A stretch of DNA of 64,000 bases from Bdellovibrio sp. ZAP7 (lineage in GTDB: Bacteria; Bdellovibrionota; Bdellovibrionia; Bdellovibrionales; Bdellovibrionaceae). Numbering within the stretch: the stretch's first letter is position 1; each line of letters opens with the position of its first letter. Positions 1 to 9,151 of this stretch are shown piece by piece. The stretch is from positions 3,782,001-3,846,000 of the forward strand of contig NZ_CP030082.1 in the NCBI RefSeq assembly GCF_006874645.1, given 5' to 3'. Both the position numbers and the translations under genes were made by a program. Under the pieces are notes generated by a model. The model was not told where the DNA came from and made no database searches. It saw nothing but the letters and a program-made list of their open reading frames with translations.

Positions 1-69
1 GACGCCAAGGTTTGCGCCCTGGCCAAAGCAGTATAGCAAAGCCCCCCACGATATGCTAGTATCTGCGCC

Positions 70-729
70 ATGAAAAAGCTTTTGATCATCCAGCACGAAT
101 TGGATGGGCCTCCAGGTACTACCTTGGACTGGGCGTCTCAAAATAACTACGCCGTTGAGCTCTGGTCACCTTATCTGGGTGAACCAGCGCCGACTCGTTT
201 AGACTACGATGGGGCAGTGATCTGCGGTGGCAGCATGGACACCTTCGAGGAAGAAAAGTTCCCGTGGTTGCGCGCCGAAAAAAAACTGATTCGTGATTTG
301 ATCGATAACAATGTGAAGATCTTTGGGCTGTGCCTGGGTTCTCAATTGATTGCTGACATCATGGGTGGCAAAGTCCATATTCATGACCCAGGTTGGGAAA
401 TTGGTTTCGTTCCTGTGGAAACAACGGATGGCGAAACTATTCAGGCTTTCCACTGGCATCACTGCACTTTTGATTTACCGCCTGGGGCAGAACTTTTCGC
501 TACAAACAGTTTCTGCAAAAATCAGGGTTATAAAATCGGGAAGAACATCGTCGCCACTCAATTCCATCCAGAAACGACTGAGGATTGGATTAGAGAGTGC
601 GCAGATGAGGTAGGTACCTCTCACAAAGGGATCGTGCAAAATCGCACTGAGATGCTGGCTTCGCTCCCTTTACAAAAGCCCCTTAAAGAGTGGTACTTCC
701 GTCAGCTGGATAAGCTCTTCAATTCTTAA
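70..729 (+). CDS. class I glutamine amidotransferase (GMP synthase-like)
   Basis: The 219-residue protein has the class I glutaminase triad: Cys88 in GLCLGSQ, His166 and Glu168 in FHPE. An oxyanion-type GG pair sits near residue 53. The family releases ammonia from glutamine or hydrolyses related gamma-glutamyl compounds. This is the stand-alone amidotransferase form often annotated as GMP synthase-like; no synthetase domain follows, so the acceptor substrate is unknown. The protein is cytosolic, with no signal peptide. It is monocistronic here and ends at a bidirectional hairpin terminator. Family call is confident, the substrate is not. Confidence 0.88.
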   Translation: MKKLLIIQHELDGPPGTTLDWASQNNYAVELWSPYLGEPAPTRLDYDGAVICGGSMDTFEEEKFPWLRAEKKLIRDLIDNNVKIFGLCLGSQLIADIMGGKVHIHDPGWEIGFVPVETTDGETIQAFHWHHCTFDLPPGAELFATNSFCKNQGYKIGKNIVATQFHPETTEDWIRECADEVGTSHKGIVQNRTEMLASLPLQKPLKEWYFRQLDKLFNS

Positions 730-750
730 TTTCAAATTGTACAAATAAAA

Positions 751-773
751 AAGGCCTGGGATCACCAGGCCTT
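751..773. terminator. bidirectional rho-independent terminator
   Basis: A perfect 9-bp stem (AAGGCCTGG with CCAGGCCTT, 5-nt loop) is flanked by an A-run on the left and a T-run on the right. It lies between two convergent genes and can serve both. Confidence 0.9.
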
Positions 774-792
774 TTTTATATTTTCATTCTGG

Positions 793-2082
793 CTACATGA
801 AGATGCGTTCGCAGCGTAGCATGTAGTTACGTTGCTTACCTTGCTCTACCAGTTTCAGGAACTTTTGACCCGCTGGAAGAACCAAAGAATAACCTTTATT
901 GCGATACATACCCCCCGCACTTGGCTTGCTGTTGTTCACAAGCTGAACGCCCGTTTCTCTGTGGAATTCCTTTTCAAACTCTTTAAAAAAGTCTACGCCC
1001 CATTGATTGTAAACAGCTTCTGACAGCCAAGAAGGTGCCGTATTGCCATGAAGAATACCAACGCTTACTGAAGTTGCTCCACGGATCAGGTTCGATTGTT
1101 CCCAAGCTTGGGTGATATCTGTTCTACCCACTTTATCAAAGAACTCTTGAGTCAAATAAGTATCGCCGTAGTCACGAAGAACGATTTTTCCCGTTGGACG
1201 TGACTTCTCGTCCAGCTCAACCAGGAAGTTTTGAGAGTGAGGCGAATCGTACGTCATACCTGTCAAAGCAAAGAACTCTGCCAAGGCGCGAGCCAATGGT
1301 TTGTTGTAGTGTTCGTTCCAATAGCTTGCAGGAGCGTTTGATCCGTTGAGCTTAGCCAGCTCACGACCTTTTTGCTCGTGCACGATTGAAAAGCCTGGCA
1401 CATAAGTTTTACCCGAGTTCGTCAAAGTGTCATAAGAGCGAATGATCATACCCTGATCGATGACAACCTCACCTTTTGCATTACGAGTCTCGATACCAAA
1501 GGCCACCGGCTCATCCAGCAAAATGATGTTTTCAAGTTTAGGTTGGCTTTTCAATTGGTCATTCACAAAATCCGTCATCATCCGGATTTGCTTACCGTCG
1601 TCCCAGTCCTGATGTTTATCACGCCAGTGACCGCCGGTTTTATCAGTAGAACCTTTAAAGGAGAACTCAGCGTTCGTCACAGGGTCGACGATGATATAAC
1701 TGCGCGATGCAGTCATGTATCCTTTATAATAGACTTTTTTAATGGGAGTGATGCCATTGTCTTTCAGGAAGTTCGCAATCTCCTGCCACCACTTTGTATC
1801 CTCAGGATTGATAATCCAACGCAGGTACTTCACACCATTTTCTTCGTGAATCAAAGAATTTACGAACTTCTCAGGTGCGCGTTCTGCGATATCTGCTTGA
1901 ATCAAGCTAACGGGAATATCGTAGTGATAAACACTGACAGCTTGATCACTGCGAGTGGTAACCGCATTGGCTTTAGTTTCCAACGTCACAAGTTGTTGCA
2001 ATTCCTTACTGATCGCATGCGAGAAAGACGCAAGGACCATATTGGAAATAAGGGCAAAGCTAAGCGCGCGGTTAAACTTCAT
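793..2082 (-). CDS. exported protein with kinase-like or NIS-synthetase-like motifs
   Basis: The predicted start at 2082 (second ATG of the frame) has a GGAG Shine-Dalgarno about 10 nt upstream; the ATG at 2091 lies against the SD and is less likely. The 429-residue product begins with a signal peptide ending near FSHA. The middle and C-terminal parts carry motifs reminiscent of kinase-like folds: a lysine in FSFKGS near residue 143, HSQN near 282-285, and RDYGD near 303-307, as in protein/aminoglycoside kinases or IucA-type synthetases. This resemblance is inference; I do not recognise the family. Periplasmic or secreted location is expected. Its 5' leader holds an 11-bp hairpin (see 2090-2123). 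Confidence 0.7.
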   Translation of the reverse strand: MKFNRALSFALISNMVLASFSHAISKELQQLVTLETKANAVTTRSDQAVSVYHYDIPVSLIQADIAERAPEKFVNSLIHEENGVKYLRWIINPEDTKWWQEIANFLKDNGITPIKKVYYKGYMTASRSYIIVDPVTNAEFSFKGSTDKTGGHWRDKHQDWDDGKQIRMMTDFVNDQLKSQPKLENIILLDEPVAFGIETRNAKGEVVIDQGMIIRSYDTLTNSGKTYVPGFSIVHEQKGRELAKLNGSNAPASYWNEHYNKPLARALAEFFALTGMTYDSPHSQNFLVELDEKSRPTGKIVLRDYGDTYLTQEFFDKVGRTDITQAWEQSNLIRGATSVSVGILHGNTAPSWLSEAVYNQWGVDFFKEFEKEFHRETGVQLVNNSKPSAGGMYRNKGYSLVLPAGQKFLKLVEQGKQRNYMLRCERIFM

Positions 2083-2089
2083 AACGTGC

Positions 2090-2123
2090 ATCTCCTGCGA
2101 ATTAATTTAAATTCGCAGGAGAT
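2090..2123 (-). promoter_or_regulatory. 5'-UTR hairpin burying the Shine-Dalgarno
   Basis: A perfect 11-bp inverted repeat (ATCTCCTGCGA / TCGCAGGAGAT, arms 2090-2100 and 2113-2123) with a 12-nt A/T-only loop. Read on the minus strand, the 3' arm contains the AGGAG that serves the ATG at 2082. Folding would mask ribosome binding. No T-run follows, so it is not a normal terminator. Confidence 0.6.
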
Positions 2124-2250
2124 ACTTCAAATAAAATACCAAGATTTGGCGGATTCAGGCGGATGTATATTGGATTTGAGGGCCTTAAAACCCAACAAAG
2201 AACAAAATACGGCAATCAGTGTTCAGGGCCTAAACACTGGATAACCTGCT

Positions 2251-3189
2251 CTATTTACTGACTTTTCCTAGAGGCTTCAGGGGCCCCACCTTCCCTACTT
2301 TTGAAGGAAGTGCATGCTGTATTTTTTCTGACATCCAAGGATCTATCGCAATGAGCTTTTCAAGGTTTAAACCGGTTTTAATACCCATCCCGTGAAACAT
2401 ATAGACGACATCTTCAGTAGCAACGTTACCCGTTGCACCCGGGGCATAAGGGCAACCACCCAAACCACCCAGGCTTGTATCAAAGACGCGAACACCCGTC
2501 TCATAAGCGGCAAGAATATTAGCCAGTGCCTGCCCGCGAGTGTCATGGAAGTGGCCTGCCAATTTTTTAACTGGAACGACCTTTTTGATTTTCTTAAAAA
2601 GCGATTGAACTTGCCCCACATTAGCCACACCAATAGTGTCGCCAATGGAAAGCTCATACACGCCAAGCTTATGCATTCTTTGCGCAAGCTTCACCACACG
2701 AGCTTCAGGAACTTTGCCTTCAAAGGGACAACCAAAGCACGTGGAAAGATAGCCGCGCACTTTGATTTTATGCTTTTTCGCCAATGCCATCACGGGCTCA
2801 AAACGTTTAAAGCTTTCATCGATGGAACAATTGATGTTTTTCAAAGAGAAAGATTCAGAACAGGCGGCAAAGATCGCAACTTCTTTAACACCACTGGCGA
2901 TAGCGTCTTGCATACCGCGTTCATTTGGAACCAAAACAGAAAATTCAGTTTTCTTAGGAATCTGACCGGACTTTTGAAGGCCGAAAGCAAGGCTCACGAC
3001 CTCTTTTGTTCCCGCCATTTGTGGAACCCACTGCGGAGAAACAAAGGCGCCGATTTCCACACGCTTTGTTCCAGCTTCAATCAGTCGGCGAGCAAATTCA
3101 ACGCGTGTGTCGGCATCCAAAACGACTTTCTCGTTTTGCAGTCCATCTCGTAATCCCATTTCCACAATCGCAACTGAATTCTTAGGCAT
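2251..3189 (-). CDS. mvaB: hydroxymethylglutaryl-CoA lyase
   Basis: Cleaves 3-hydroxy-3-methylglutaryl-CoA to acetyl-CoA and acetoacetate, the last step of leucine degradation. The 312-residue TIM-barrel enzyme shows the N-terminal GLRDGLQNE motif (catalytic Arg14-Asp15), the metal-binding HFHDTRG motif (His213, His215) and the C-terminal GGLGGCPYAPGATGN signature with Cys246. It is the last gene of a minus-strand operon, 7 bp downstream of the biotin-carrier gene. Length is normal for the bacterial family. Confidence 0.95.
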   Translation of the reverse strand: MPKNSVAIVEMGLRDGLQNEKVVLDADTRVEFARRLIEAGTKRVEIGAFVSPQWVPQMAGTKEVVSLAFGLQKSGQIPKKTEFSVLVPNERGMQDAIASGVKEVAIFAACSESFSLKNINCSIDESFKRFEPVMALAKKHKIKVRGYLSTCFGCPFEGKVPEARVVKLAQRMHKLGVYELSIGDTIGVANVGQVQSLFKKIKKVVPVKKLAGHFHDTRGQALANILAAYETGVRVFDTSLGGLGGCPYAPGATGNVATEDVVYMFHGMGIKTGLNLEKLIAIDPWMSEKIQHALPSKVGKVGPLKPLGKVSK

Positions 3190-3196
3190 AAATTTT

Positions 3197-3574
3197 CTAT
3201 TCAGCAGAAGGTTTGATTTTCACAAGTGCTTTACCCAAAGCCACTTGCTCGCCAACAGCACAAGAAATGCTTTCAACAGTTCCCGCGATATCGCACTTAA
3301 GAGTGTACTCCATTTTCATCGCTTCCATCACCAAAACTGCCTGTCCGGCCTTCACTTCCGCACCGGCTTGAACCAGGATTTTTGTAACTTTACCTGGCAT
3401 CGGAGACATCACAGTGTCAGAGGAGCCACCAGCCCCTGCTTTCTTACGTGACTTTCGTCCTGTCCCTGCATCCATTGTGAAAGTGCGACCGTTTGCGTGA
3501 ACCCACAAATTCCCAGCAAGCAATTGCGCTTGAGCTTTGTGATCCACTCCGTTGATGCGTACTTTGACTTCCAT
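3197..3574 (-). CDS. biotin carboxyl carrier protein of methylcrotonyl-CoA carboxylase
   Basis: A 125-residue protein whose C-terminal half is a biotinyl domain with MEAMKME, the acceptor being Lys87. The N-terminal half is a short lead-in and an Ala/Gly/Ser/Lys-rich linker. The start at 3574 is chosen because its ATG overlaps the upstream stop by one base (TAATG) and is preceded by GGAGAGG. In many bacteria this domain is fused to the C terminus of MccA; here it is a separate chain, presumably joining MccA and MccB in the holoenzyme. Confidence 0.9.
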   Translation of the reverse strand: MEVKVRINGVDHKAQAQLLAGNLWVHANGRTFTMDAGTGRKSRKKAGAGGSSDTVMSPMPGKVTKILVQAGAEVKAGQAVLVMEAMKMEYTLKCDIAGTVESISCAVGEQVALGKALVKIKPSAE

Positions 3575-5070
3575 TAGATACCTCTCCAGTAAGTCATCCA
3601 TGGGGATGCACTAGCCGATGCTGTTGCACCCGCATGCTGAGTTCCGCGAGCTTGAGCCAAGGCTGCGGCTGCGATTTTCTTTTCCACTTCCGTTAGCTCA
3701 GGTTCTTTAATCGGATCAGCGAAATAAGTTTCGATGAATCTTGTTGTCATCGTGCCCATCACAAACTCTTTGTGGGACAAGATCTCGATCAAATAAGGAA
3801 TGTTAGTGTGAACGCCGAAAACCACAGAGTCCTTAAGCACACGGATCATTTTTTGAATCGCGCGCTGGCGATTTTCATCCCATACGATCACTTTCGCTAT
3901 CATCGGATCGTAATACGGTGTGATGGTATCACCAGAATCAAAACCATATTCATAACGACGACCTGGGCCCTCTGGCCATTCCACATGACCCAACAAGCCT
4001 GTGCTCGGAACTCCGCCTAGGAATGGATTTTCAGCATAGATACGGCACTCGATTGAGTGACCACGAGGAACACGGATCATTTTTGGATCGTGGATGTATT
4101 CACCTTGCGCTGTCAGGATTTGCATTTTTACCAAATCCACACCCAACACTTCTTCAGTTACCGGATGTTCAACTTGCAAACGAGTGTTTACTTCAAGCAA
4201 ATAGAATTCACCATCTTGCAAAAGGAACTCAACTGTTCCCGCCCCTTTATATTTACCCAAAGTTGCAATCGCGCACGCAGCCTCGCCCATACGACGACGA
4301 AGTTCTTCCGTCAAAGAAGGCGAAGTCGCCTCTTCGATAATTTTTTGGTGACGACGTTGAACAGAACACTCACGGTCAAAGAAATGCACAACATTTCCTG
4401 TCGCGTCTCCGAAGATTTGGAATTCAATGTGTTTGGCGCGATCCAGGTATTTTTCCAGGAAAACTTTTGGCGAACCAAAAGCAGATTGAGCTTCACGTTG
4501 TGCCGATTCAATCAACTCTGCCGCTTCAGCAGAAGATTTGATCAATTTCATACCACGGCCACCACCACCGGCAGCGGCTTTAACGATCACTGGATAACCG
4601 ATACGTTCCGCTTCCGTGATCAAGTTTGCAACTTGTTGGTTCTCGCCTTGATAACCTGGCACCAAAGGCAGGCCAGCTTTTTTCGCAAGTTCTTTACAGT
4701 GAACTTTATCGCCTAAAGAGCGAATCGCTTCCGCGGAAGGACCGATAAACGTTAAACCCGCGTTACTCACTGCCTCAGCAAAGTCAGCATTTTCTGACAA
4801 GAAACCAAAGCCGGGATGAATCGCTTGCGCACCACCAGCCAAGGCTCCATTGATATTCGCTTCGATGTTCAGATAACTCTCAGCGGTTGCTGCAGGACCA
4901 ATACAGATGGTTTTAGTCGCCATTCTGTAAGCTCGAGAATTGATGTCCGCTTCTGAGTGTAAAAGAACCGTTTCGATTCCCAACTCTTCGCAAGCTTTGA
5001 TAATACGAACCGCGACTTCTCCGCGATTAGCGATAGCGATACGAGTGAATTTTCCAGGCATTTTTGTCAT
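3574..5070 (-). CDS. methylcrotonyl-CoA carboxylase biotin carboxylase subunit
   Basis: ATP-dependent carboxylation of biotin, feeding 3-methylcrotonyl-CoA carboxylation in leucine degradation. The 498 residues show the biotin carboxylase N-domain (IAIANRGEVA, 11-20), the ATP-grasp glycine-rich loop GGGGRGM (168-174) and the catalytic EVNTRLQVEHPVTE segment (293-306). The protein ends just after the carboxylase C-domain with an Ala/Ser-rich tail; the biotinyl domain is encoded by the next, translationally coupled gene. Substrate is inferred from the surrounding hydratase, lyase and carboxyltransferase. Propionyl- or acetyl-CoA carboxylase would be the alternatives. Confidence 0.92.
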   Translation of the reverse strand: MTKMPGKFTRIAIANRGEVAVRIIKACEELGIETVLLHSEADINSRAYRMATKTICIGPAATAESYLNIEANINGALAGGAQAIHPGFGFLSENADFAEAVSNAGLTFIGPSAEAIRSLGDKVHCKELAKKAGLPLVPGYQGENQQVANLITEAERIGYPVIVKAAAGGGGRGMKLIKSSAEAAELIESAQREAQSAFGSPKVFLEKYLDRAKHIEFQIFGDATGNVVHFFDRECSVQRRHQKIIEEATSPSLTEELRRRMGEAACAIATLGKYKGAGTVEFLLQDGEFYLLEVNTRLQVEHPVTEEVLGVDLVKMQILTAQGEYIHDPKMIRVPRGHSIECRIYAENPFLGGVPSTGLLGHVEWPEGPGRRYEYGFDSGDTITPYYDPMIAKVIVWDENRQRAIQKMIRVLKDSVVFGVHTNIPYLIEILSHKEFVMGTMTTRFIETYFADPIKEPELTEVEKKIAAAALAQARGTQHAGATASASASPWMTYWRGI

Positions 5071-5183
5071 GGTGCAAAAGCTCCAATTTAAGAGCTTTAT
5101 CTATATCGACGAATCTGGCTTAAAGCAACGAAAAGACGGCGTTTTCGGAGTCCCAAAGGCCTTTGCTGTATTAAAACTAGAGC

Positions 5184-6044
5184 CTAAACATCCGTCGGGA
5201 CATTCGCCGTGCGCGACATCAACGAACTACCGCAAGATGCAACCATGACGCATAAAATAGCCACCATTTGCGTCTTGGTAAGACGTTCGCTTAAAAAAAT
5301 GTACCCCATGAGGGCGGCCACGGCGGGTTCAAGACTCATCAGAACACCGAACGTCTTTGACGGAATACGCCTTAGTGCGATCATTTCTAATGAATAGGGA
5401 ATCGCCCCCGACAATACGGCCATCGCGACAATCATCATCCACATATGACCTGTGTATTCCGCCGGATGCAAATGCGAGAGCGCTGGAATCGTAACCGTTA
5501 AAGCGGCAACAGTCATTCCCATAGCGGTCGCCGTGCCCCCGGGGATTTTTGCACCGACTTTTTTGGCAAGAATAATATAGAACCCCCAGAATGCACCAGC
5601 CACTAATGCCAGAACAACTCCAGTCAGATCAATGCTTTTAGCAAAGTCTGAATGCGGAAGAACCAAAATGATTCCTGCTGCAGCTAGTACTACCCACACA
5701 ATATCCAAAGCGCGCTTAGATCCAAGAATTGCAACTGCCAAGGGACCGGTAAACTCCAAGGCGACCGCAACACCCAATGGAATGCGCTCAATTGACAGAT
5801 AGAAAGTCATATTCATGCACGCCAGACAGATACCGTAAATCGCAACAATACCCAAAGTACTGCGAGAATACTTTTGTCTCCAAGGACGATAGATCACGAG
5901 TAAAATAAACGCGGAAATACTGGCGCGCCAAAATGTAGCGGCTTGAGGCCCTAAGAGTGGAAATAATTGCTTTGCGAAACTAGCGCCACCTTGTACAGAA
6001 AAAATGGCAATCAGAACACAAAGAAGGGCTACTAACTTCTCCAA
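5184..6044 (-). CDS. RhtA-like EamA/DMT-family exporter
   Basis: A 286-residue inner-membrane protein with about ten hydrophobic segments in two EamA halves. The first segment (VQGGASFAKQLFPLLGPQ) closely resembles the E. coli threonine/homoserine exporter RhtA, and the C-terminal MSLEPAVAALMGYIFLSERL is typical of the family. It overlaps the hydratase gene by 13 bp and sits inside the leucine-degradation operon, 113 bp before mccA. Export of a branched-chain amino acid or a related toxic analogue would fit, but the substrate cannot be read from sequence. Confidence 0.85.
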   Translation of the reverse strand: MEKLVALLCVLIAIFSVQGGASFAKQLFPLLGPQAATFWRASISAFILLVIYRPWRQKYSRSTLGIVAIYGICLACMNMTFYLSIERIPLGVAVALEFTGPLAVAILGSKRALDIVWVVLAAAGIILVLPHSDFAKSIDLTGVVLALVAGAFWGFYIILAKKVGAKIPGGTATAMGMTVAALTVTIPALSHLHPAEYTGHMWMMIVAMAVLSGAIPYSLEMIALRRIPSKTFGVLMSLEPAVAALMGYIFLSERLTKTQMVAILCVMVASCGSSLMSRTANVPTDV

Positions 6045-6808
6045 GACGGTTCACGCTTTTCCAGGAAAGACTTCAAACCTTCCTGGCCTTCATCGCTGGC
6101 GCGACGTTCAGCAATTAAATGAGTTGTGCGATCACGCTGTTGTTCCCAAGTCATGTTAGCAATATCGTTCAAAAGTTTTTTAGTTTCGCGAACAGCTTCA
6201 GGCCCACCTTGTTTGTAGTTCGCTAGAACCTTTTGCAAAACATTGTGACCTTCGCCCGCTGGGCAAACATCTGTCACCAGACCAGCTTGTTGCGCCACTT
6301 GCGGATTGAATACCGCTCCAGAAAGCATCAAAGGACGAACTTTACCGGCCACAGCTTTTCTTTGAACAAACGCACTGATAACTGCCGGAGCAATTCCCAA
6401 CTTCACTTCACTGAAACAAAATTGAGTGCCCTCTTCAGCGATAACTTCGTCACAAACAGCGACCAAACCCAGGGCACCACCAAAAGCGGCGCCATGAATT
6501 AAACCAATCACGGGCAAAGAGCATTTAGCGATAGTTTCAAACATGCTGAAAAGGCGCAAAGAATCTTCACGGTTTTGGTGGTAGGAGAAATTCACCATTT
6601 CTCTCATCCAATTCAAATCCGCCCCGGCGCAAAAGGATTTACCCTCCCCTTGCAAAACGATGGCGCGAAGATCCGTACGATTTGCCAACTGATGAAATGT
6701 CTCTGTGATTTCAGAAATCATTTCCGGATTAAAGGCATTGCGCACATCTGGCCTATTCAATTTCACATAGGCCACGTGATCCATCTCAACCGTGTTAATA
6801 AAAGTCAT
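6032..6808 (-). CDS. enoyl-CoA hydratase family, probably methylglutaconyl-CoA hydratase
   Basis: The 258-residue crotonase-fold protein carries the oxyanion-hole segment SFCAGADLNWM and the second segment HGAAFGGALGL, followed by CFSEVKLGIAPAVIS. The ADLNWM sequence is characteristic of methylglutaconyl-CoA hydratases (LiuC/AUH), which hydrate 3-methylglutaconyl-CoA to HMG-CoA. It lies between the two carboxylase subunits' genes and upstream of HMG-CoA lyase, so the chemistry is consecutive. The stop overlaps the start of the exporter gene. Confidence 0.9.
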   Translation of the reverse strand: MTFINTVEMDHVAYVKLNRPDVRNAFNPEMISEITETFHQLANRTDLRAIVLQGEGKSFCAGADLNWMREMVNFSYHQNREDSLRLFSMFETIAKCSLPVIGLIHGAAFGGALGLVAVCDEVIAEEGTQFCFSEVKLGIAPAVISAFVQRKAVAGKVRPLMLSGAVFNPQVAQQAGLVTDVCPAGEGHNVLQKVLANYKQGGPEAVRETKKLLNDIANMTWEQQRDRTTHLIAERRASDEGQEGLKSFLEKREPSWRS

Positions 6809-6817
6809 GAAGCAGTC

Positions 6818-8425
6818 CTACATTCTAAATACGCCTTGAGATTTTTCACCCCAAGACTTGTTAAGGCTGGCAGCGATACCCAAACCCAAAACTTTGCGAG
6901 TATCTGCAGGATCGATGATGCCATCATCCCATAAACGAGCCGATGAGTAATATGCAGAGCTTTCGTGTTCATACTTTTCAAGCGTTGGACGCTTGAACTC
7001 TGCTTGTTCTTCAGTTCCCATCGTTTGGCCTTTAGCAGCCATTTGATCGAGCTTCACCGTCAACAAAACGTTGGCAGCTTGCTCGCCACCCATCACGCTG
7101 ATCTTGGCATTCGGCCACATCCACAATTGACGAGGCTGATAAGCACGACCGCACATACCATAGTTTCCAGCGCCATAAGATCCACCGATCACCACTGTGA
7201 ATTTTGGAACGTGAGCATTGGAAACCGCCATCACCATTTTAGCACCGTGTTTCGCAATACCTTCGTTTTCATATTTTTTACCAACCATGAAACCTGTGAT
7301 GTTTTGCAAGAAGATCAATGGAACTTCACGCTGCTCACAAAGTTCAATAAAGTGAGCCGCTTTCATCGCGCTTTCGCTGAACAATACTCCGTTATTCGCG
7401 ATGATACCGACTGGCATTCCGTAAATGTGTGCAAAACCAGTTACCAAAGTTTTGCCGTACAAAGCTTTGAACTCATGGAATCTGGAACCATCTACGATGC
7501 GCGCGATAATTTCACGAACATCAAATGGTACGCGGCTGTCTTTTGGAATCACGCCGTAAATTTCTTTTGCATCAAACATCGGTTCTTCAGATGGCAAGAT
7601 CTGCATGGTCACGGTTTTCTTGTGATTCAAATGCGCCACGATAGAACGAGTGATCTCCACCGCGTGTCCATCGTCTTCAGCAAAGTGATCCGTTACACCT
7701 GAATTTTCACAGTGAACGTGAGCGCCACCCAATTCCTGAGCGTCAACCACTTCACCAGTTGCGGCTTTAACCAATGGAGGACCACCCAAAAAGATGGTGC
7801 CGTTTTCTTTAACGATAACAGTTTCATCACTCATCGCGGGAACGTAAGCCCCACCCGCAGTACAAGAACCCATGACAACTGCGATCTGAGGAATACCTGC
7901 CGCAGACATGCGTGCTTGATTATAGAAAATACGCCCGAAATGATCACGATCCGGGAAAACGTCGGCTTGCATAGGAAGGAATGCGCCACCAGAATCCACC
8001 AGGTAAATACAAGGCAAACCATTTTCAAAAGCGATCTCTTGGGCGCGTAAATGTTTTTTCACGGTCATCGGGAAGTAAGTCCCACCTTTTACAGTGGCAT
8101 CATTCGCAACGATCACACATTCAGTTCCATGAATCACACCGATACCTGTAACAACACCGGCACCAGGAGCCTGGCCTTCGTACATATCCCACGCAGCCAA
8201 AGTTGAAAACTCCAGGAAAGCGGTTCCGCCATCAACCAAGGCTTCAATGCGCTCACGCGCTGTCATTTTGCCGCGGGCTTTATGTTTCTTGGTGGCATCA
8301 GCACCACCGCCCTGTTTTACCAGTTCAACTCTTTCTCGCCATTCGCCGACGACTTTTAACATCGCATCGCGATTGGCTTTGAAATCAGAGGAATTTGCAT
8401 CAATGTGACTATCAAGAATTTCCAT
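6818..8425 (-). CDS. methylcrotonyl-CoA carboxylase carboxyltransferase (beta) subunit
   Basis: The 535-residue protein belongs to the acyl-CoA carboxyltransferase family, with N and C crotonase-like halves. [16 protein letters not shown] near the N terminus, the [20 protein letters not shown] segment and the C-terminal [20 protein letters not shown] segment are typical of MccB (LiuB/AccD-type). It transfers carboxyl from biotin to 3-methylcrotonyl-CoA. The start lies 7 bp downstream of the thioesterase-like gene. Length matches the family. Assignment to methylcrotonyl- rather than propionyl-CoA rests on sequence style and operon context. Confidence 0.93.
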   Translation of the reverse strand: MEILDSHIDANSSDFKANRDAMLKVVGEWRERVELVKQGGGADATKKHKARGKMTARERIEALVDGGTAFLEFSTLAAWDMYEGQAPGAGVVTGIGVIHGTECVIVANDATVKGGTYFPMTVKKHLRAQEIAFENGLPCIYLVDSGGAFLPMQADVFPDRDHFGRIFYNQARMSAAGIPQIAVVMGSCTAGGAYVPAMSDETVIVKENGTIFLGGPPLVKAATGEVVDAQELGGAHVHCENSGVTDHFAEDDGHAVEITRSIVAHLNHKKTVTMQILPSEEPMFDAKEIYGVIPKDSRVPFDVREIIARIVDGSRFHEFKALYGKTLVTGFAHIYGMPVGIIANNGVLFSESAMKAAHFIELCEQREVPLIFLQNITGFMVGKKYENEGIAKHGAKMVMAVSNAHVPKFTVVIGGSYGAGNYGMCGRAYQPRQLWMWPNAKISVMGGEQAANVLLTVKLDQMAAKGQTMGTEEQAEFKRPTLEKYEHESSAYYSSARLWDDGIIDPADTRKVLGLGIAASLNKSWGEKSQGVFRM

Positions 8426-8432
8426 AGAACCT

Positions 8433-9068
8433 TTACTCCGCCGAATTACCGAGCGCTGGAGTGTGTTTTAACTTTAACTGCATTTGCACAGAACCCACGG
8501 CCTGATCGTTATCATCAAAAATCTGCACGTCAGCCGATGAAGTGGCTTCGCGGCGATCCCTAAGATCTGCCAAGACCACTTCGCGGGTATTTTCCGCCAA
8601 TTCCATTCGCAATCTGCAGTCACTTGTTTGCACTTTAAAAAACTCAGATTCAATTCGCGTAACAGCAATCTCGAAATTTCCCATGGGAGCATGGCGCATC
8701 CACAGAATTTTTGCGGCCTCGATGGCAGCGCTTAAAATGGCACCCTCGTGCAGCTGCCCGATTTCATTCATATTGCGAGTGCGAGCCGGAATCACGACTT
8801 CGATTTGCGTATCCTTAAGGCGAGAAATACGTAGACCCATCCCTGCAGAAAAAGGTCTAACGATATCAAGCGCATAACCCAGCGCAGCATGCGACACCTT
8901 CGGAGAAACCTCTTCCAAAAGAGCGGCCAGGTCAGCGGCATTCAGGCGAATTCCACGGTCTTCCAATTGAGTTTTAAGTCCGTCTTTAGCCTGCTGCAGC
9001 TGCTGACGCAGGTTTTGTTCAAGCTCAATTCCCTTAGACATTAAGATTGTCAGCCATTGTTGGTTCAT
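8433..9068 (-). CDS. hotdog-fold (DUF4442/PaaI-like) thioesterase-like protein
   Basis: First gene of the leucine operon. The 211-residue protein has a helical N-terminal 60 residues, then a hotdog-like region with [22 protein letters not shown] (helix and active-site-like turn) and a C-terminal strand pair ending QMQLKLKH. This layout resembles DUF4442/PaaI thioesterase-like proteins. A role in hydrolysing stalled acyl-CoA intermediates would fit the operon, but no catalytic residue is certain. The start at 9068 is preceded on the minus strand by AAAGGATATC. Confidence 0.65.
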   Translation of the reverse strand: MNQQWLTILMSKGIELEQNLRQQLQQAKDGLKTQLEDRGIRLNAADLAALLEEVSPKVSHAALGYALDIVRPFSAGMGLRISRLKDTQIEVVIPARTRNMNEIGQLHEGAILSAAIEAAKILWMRHAPMGNFEIAVTRIESEFFKVQTSDCRLRMELAENTREVVLADLRDRREATSSADVQIFDDNDQAVGSVQMQLKLKHTPALGNSAE

Positions 9069-9151
9069 GAGATATCCTTTTCCCTACGAGTATTGAAAAA
9101 TCTACGATATCATGCTCCGATAAAGACACGAATTTTTCAAAAGGAATCGGG

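Noticed and set aside
1-69. Upstream gene or tRNA at the left edge
   Set aside because: Too little sequence; no SD-linked frame or tRNA arm pattern seen.
5071-5183. Terminator between exporter and mccA genes
   Set aside because: A weak CGAAAA/TTTTCG hairpin is present but has no T-run; not enough to claim operon interruption.
6965-7702. Long plus-strand frame antisense to the carboxyltransferase gene
   Set aside because: The minus-strand MccB reading is strongly motif-supported; the antisense product has no recognisable features.
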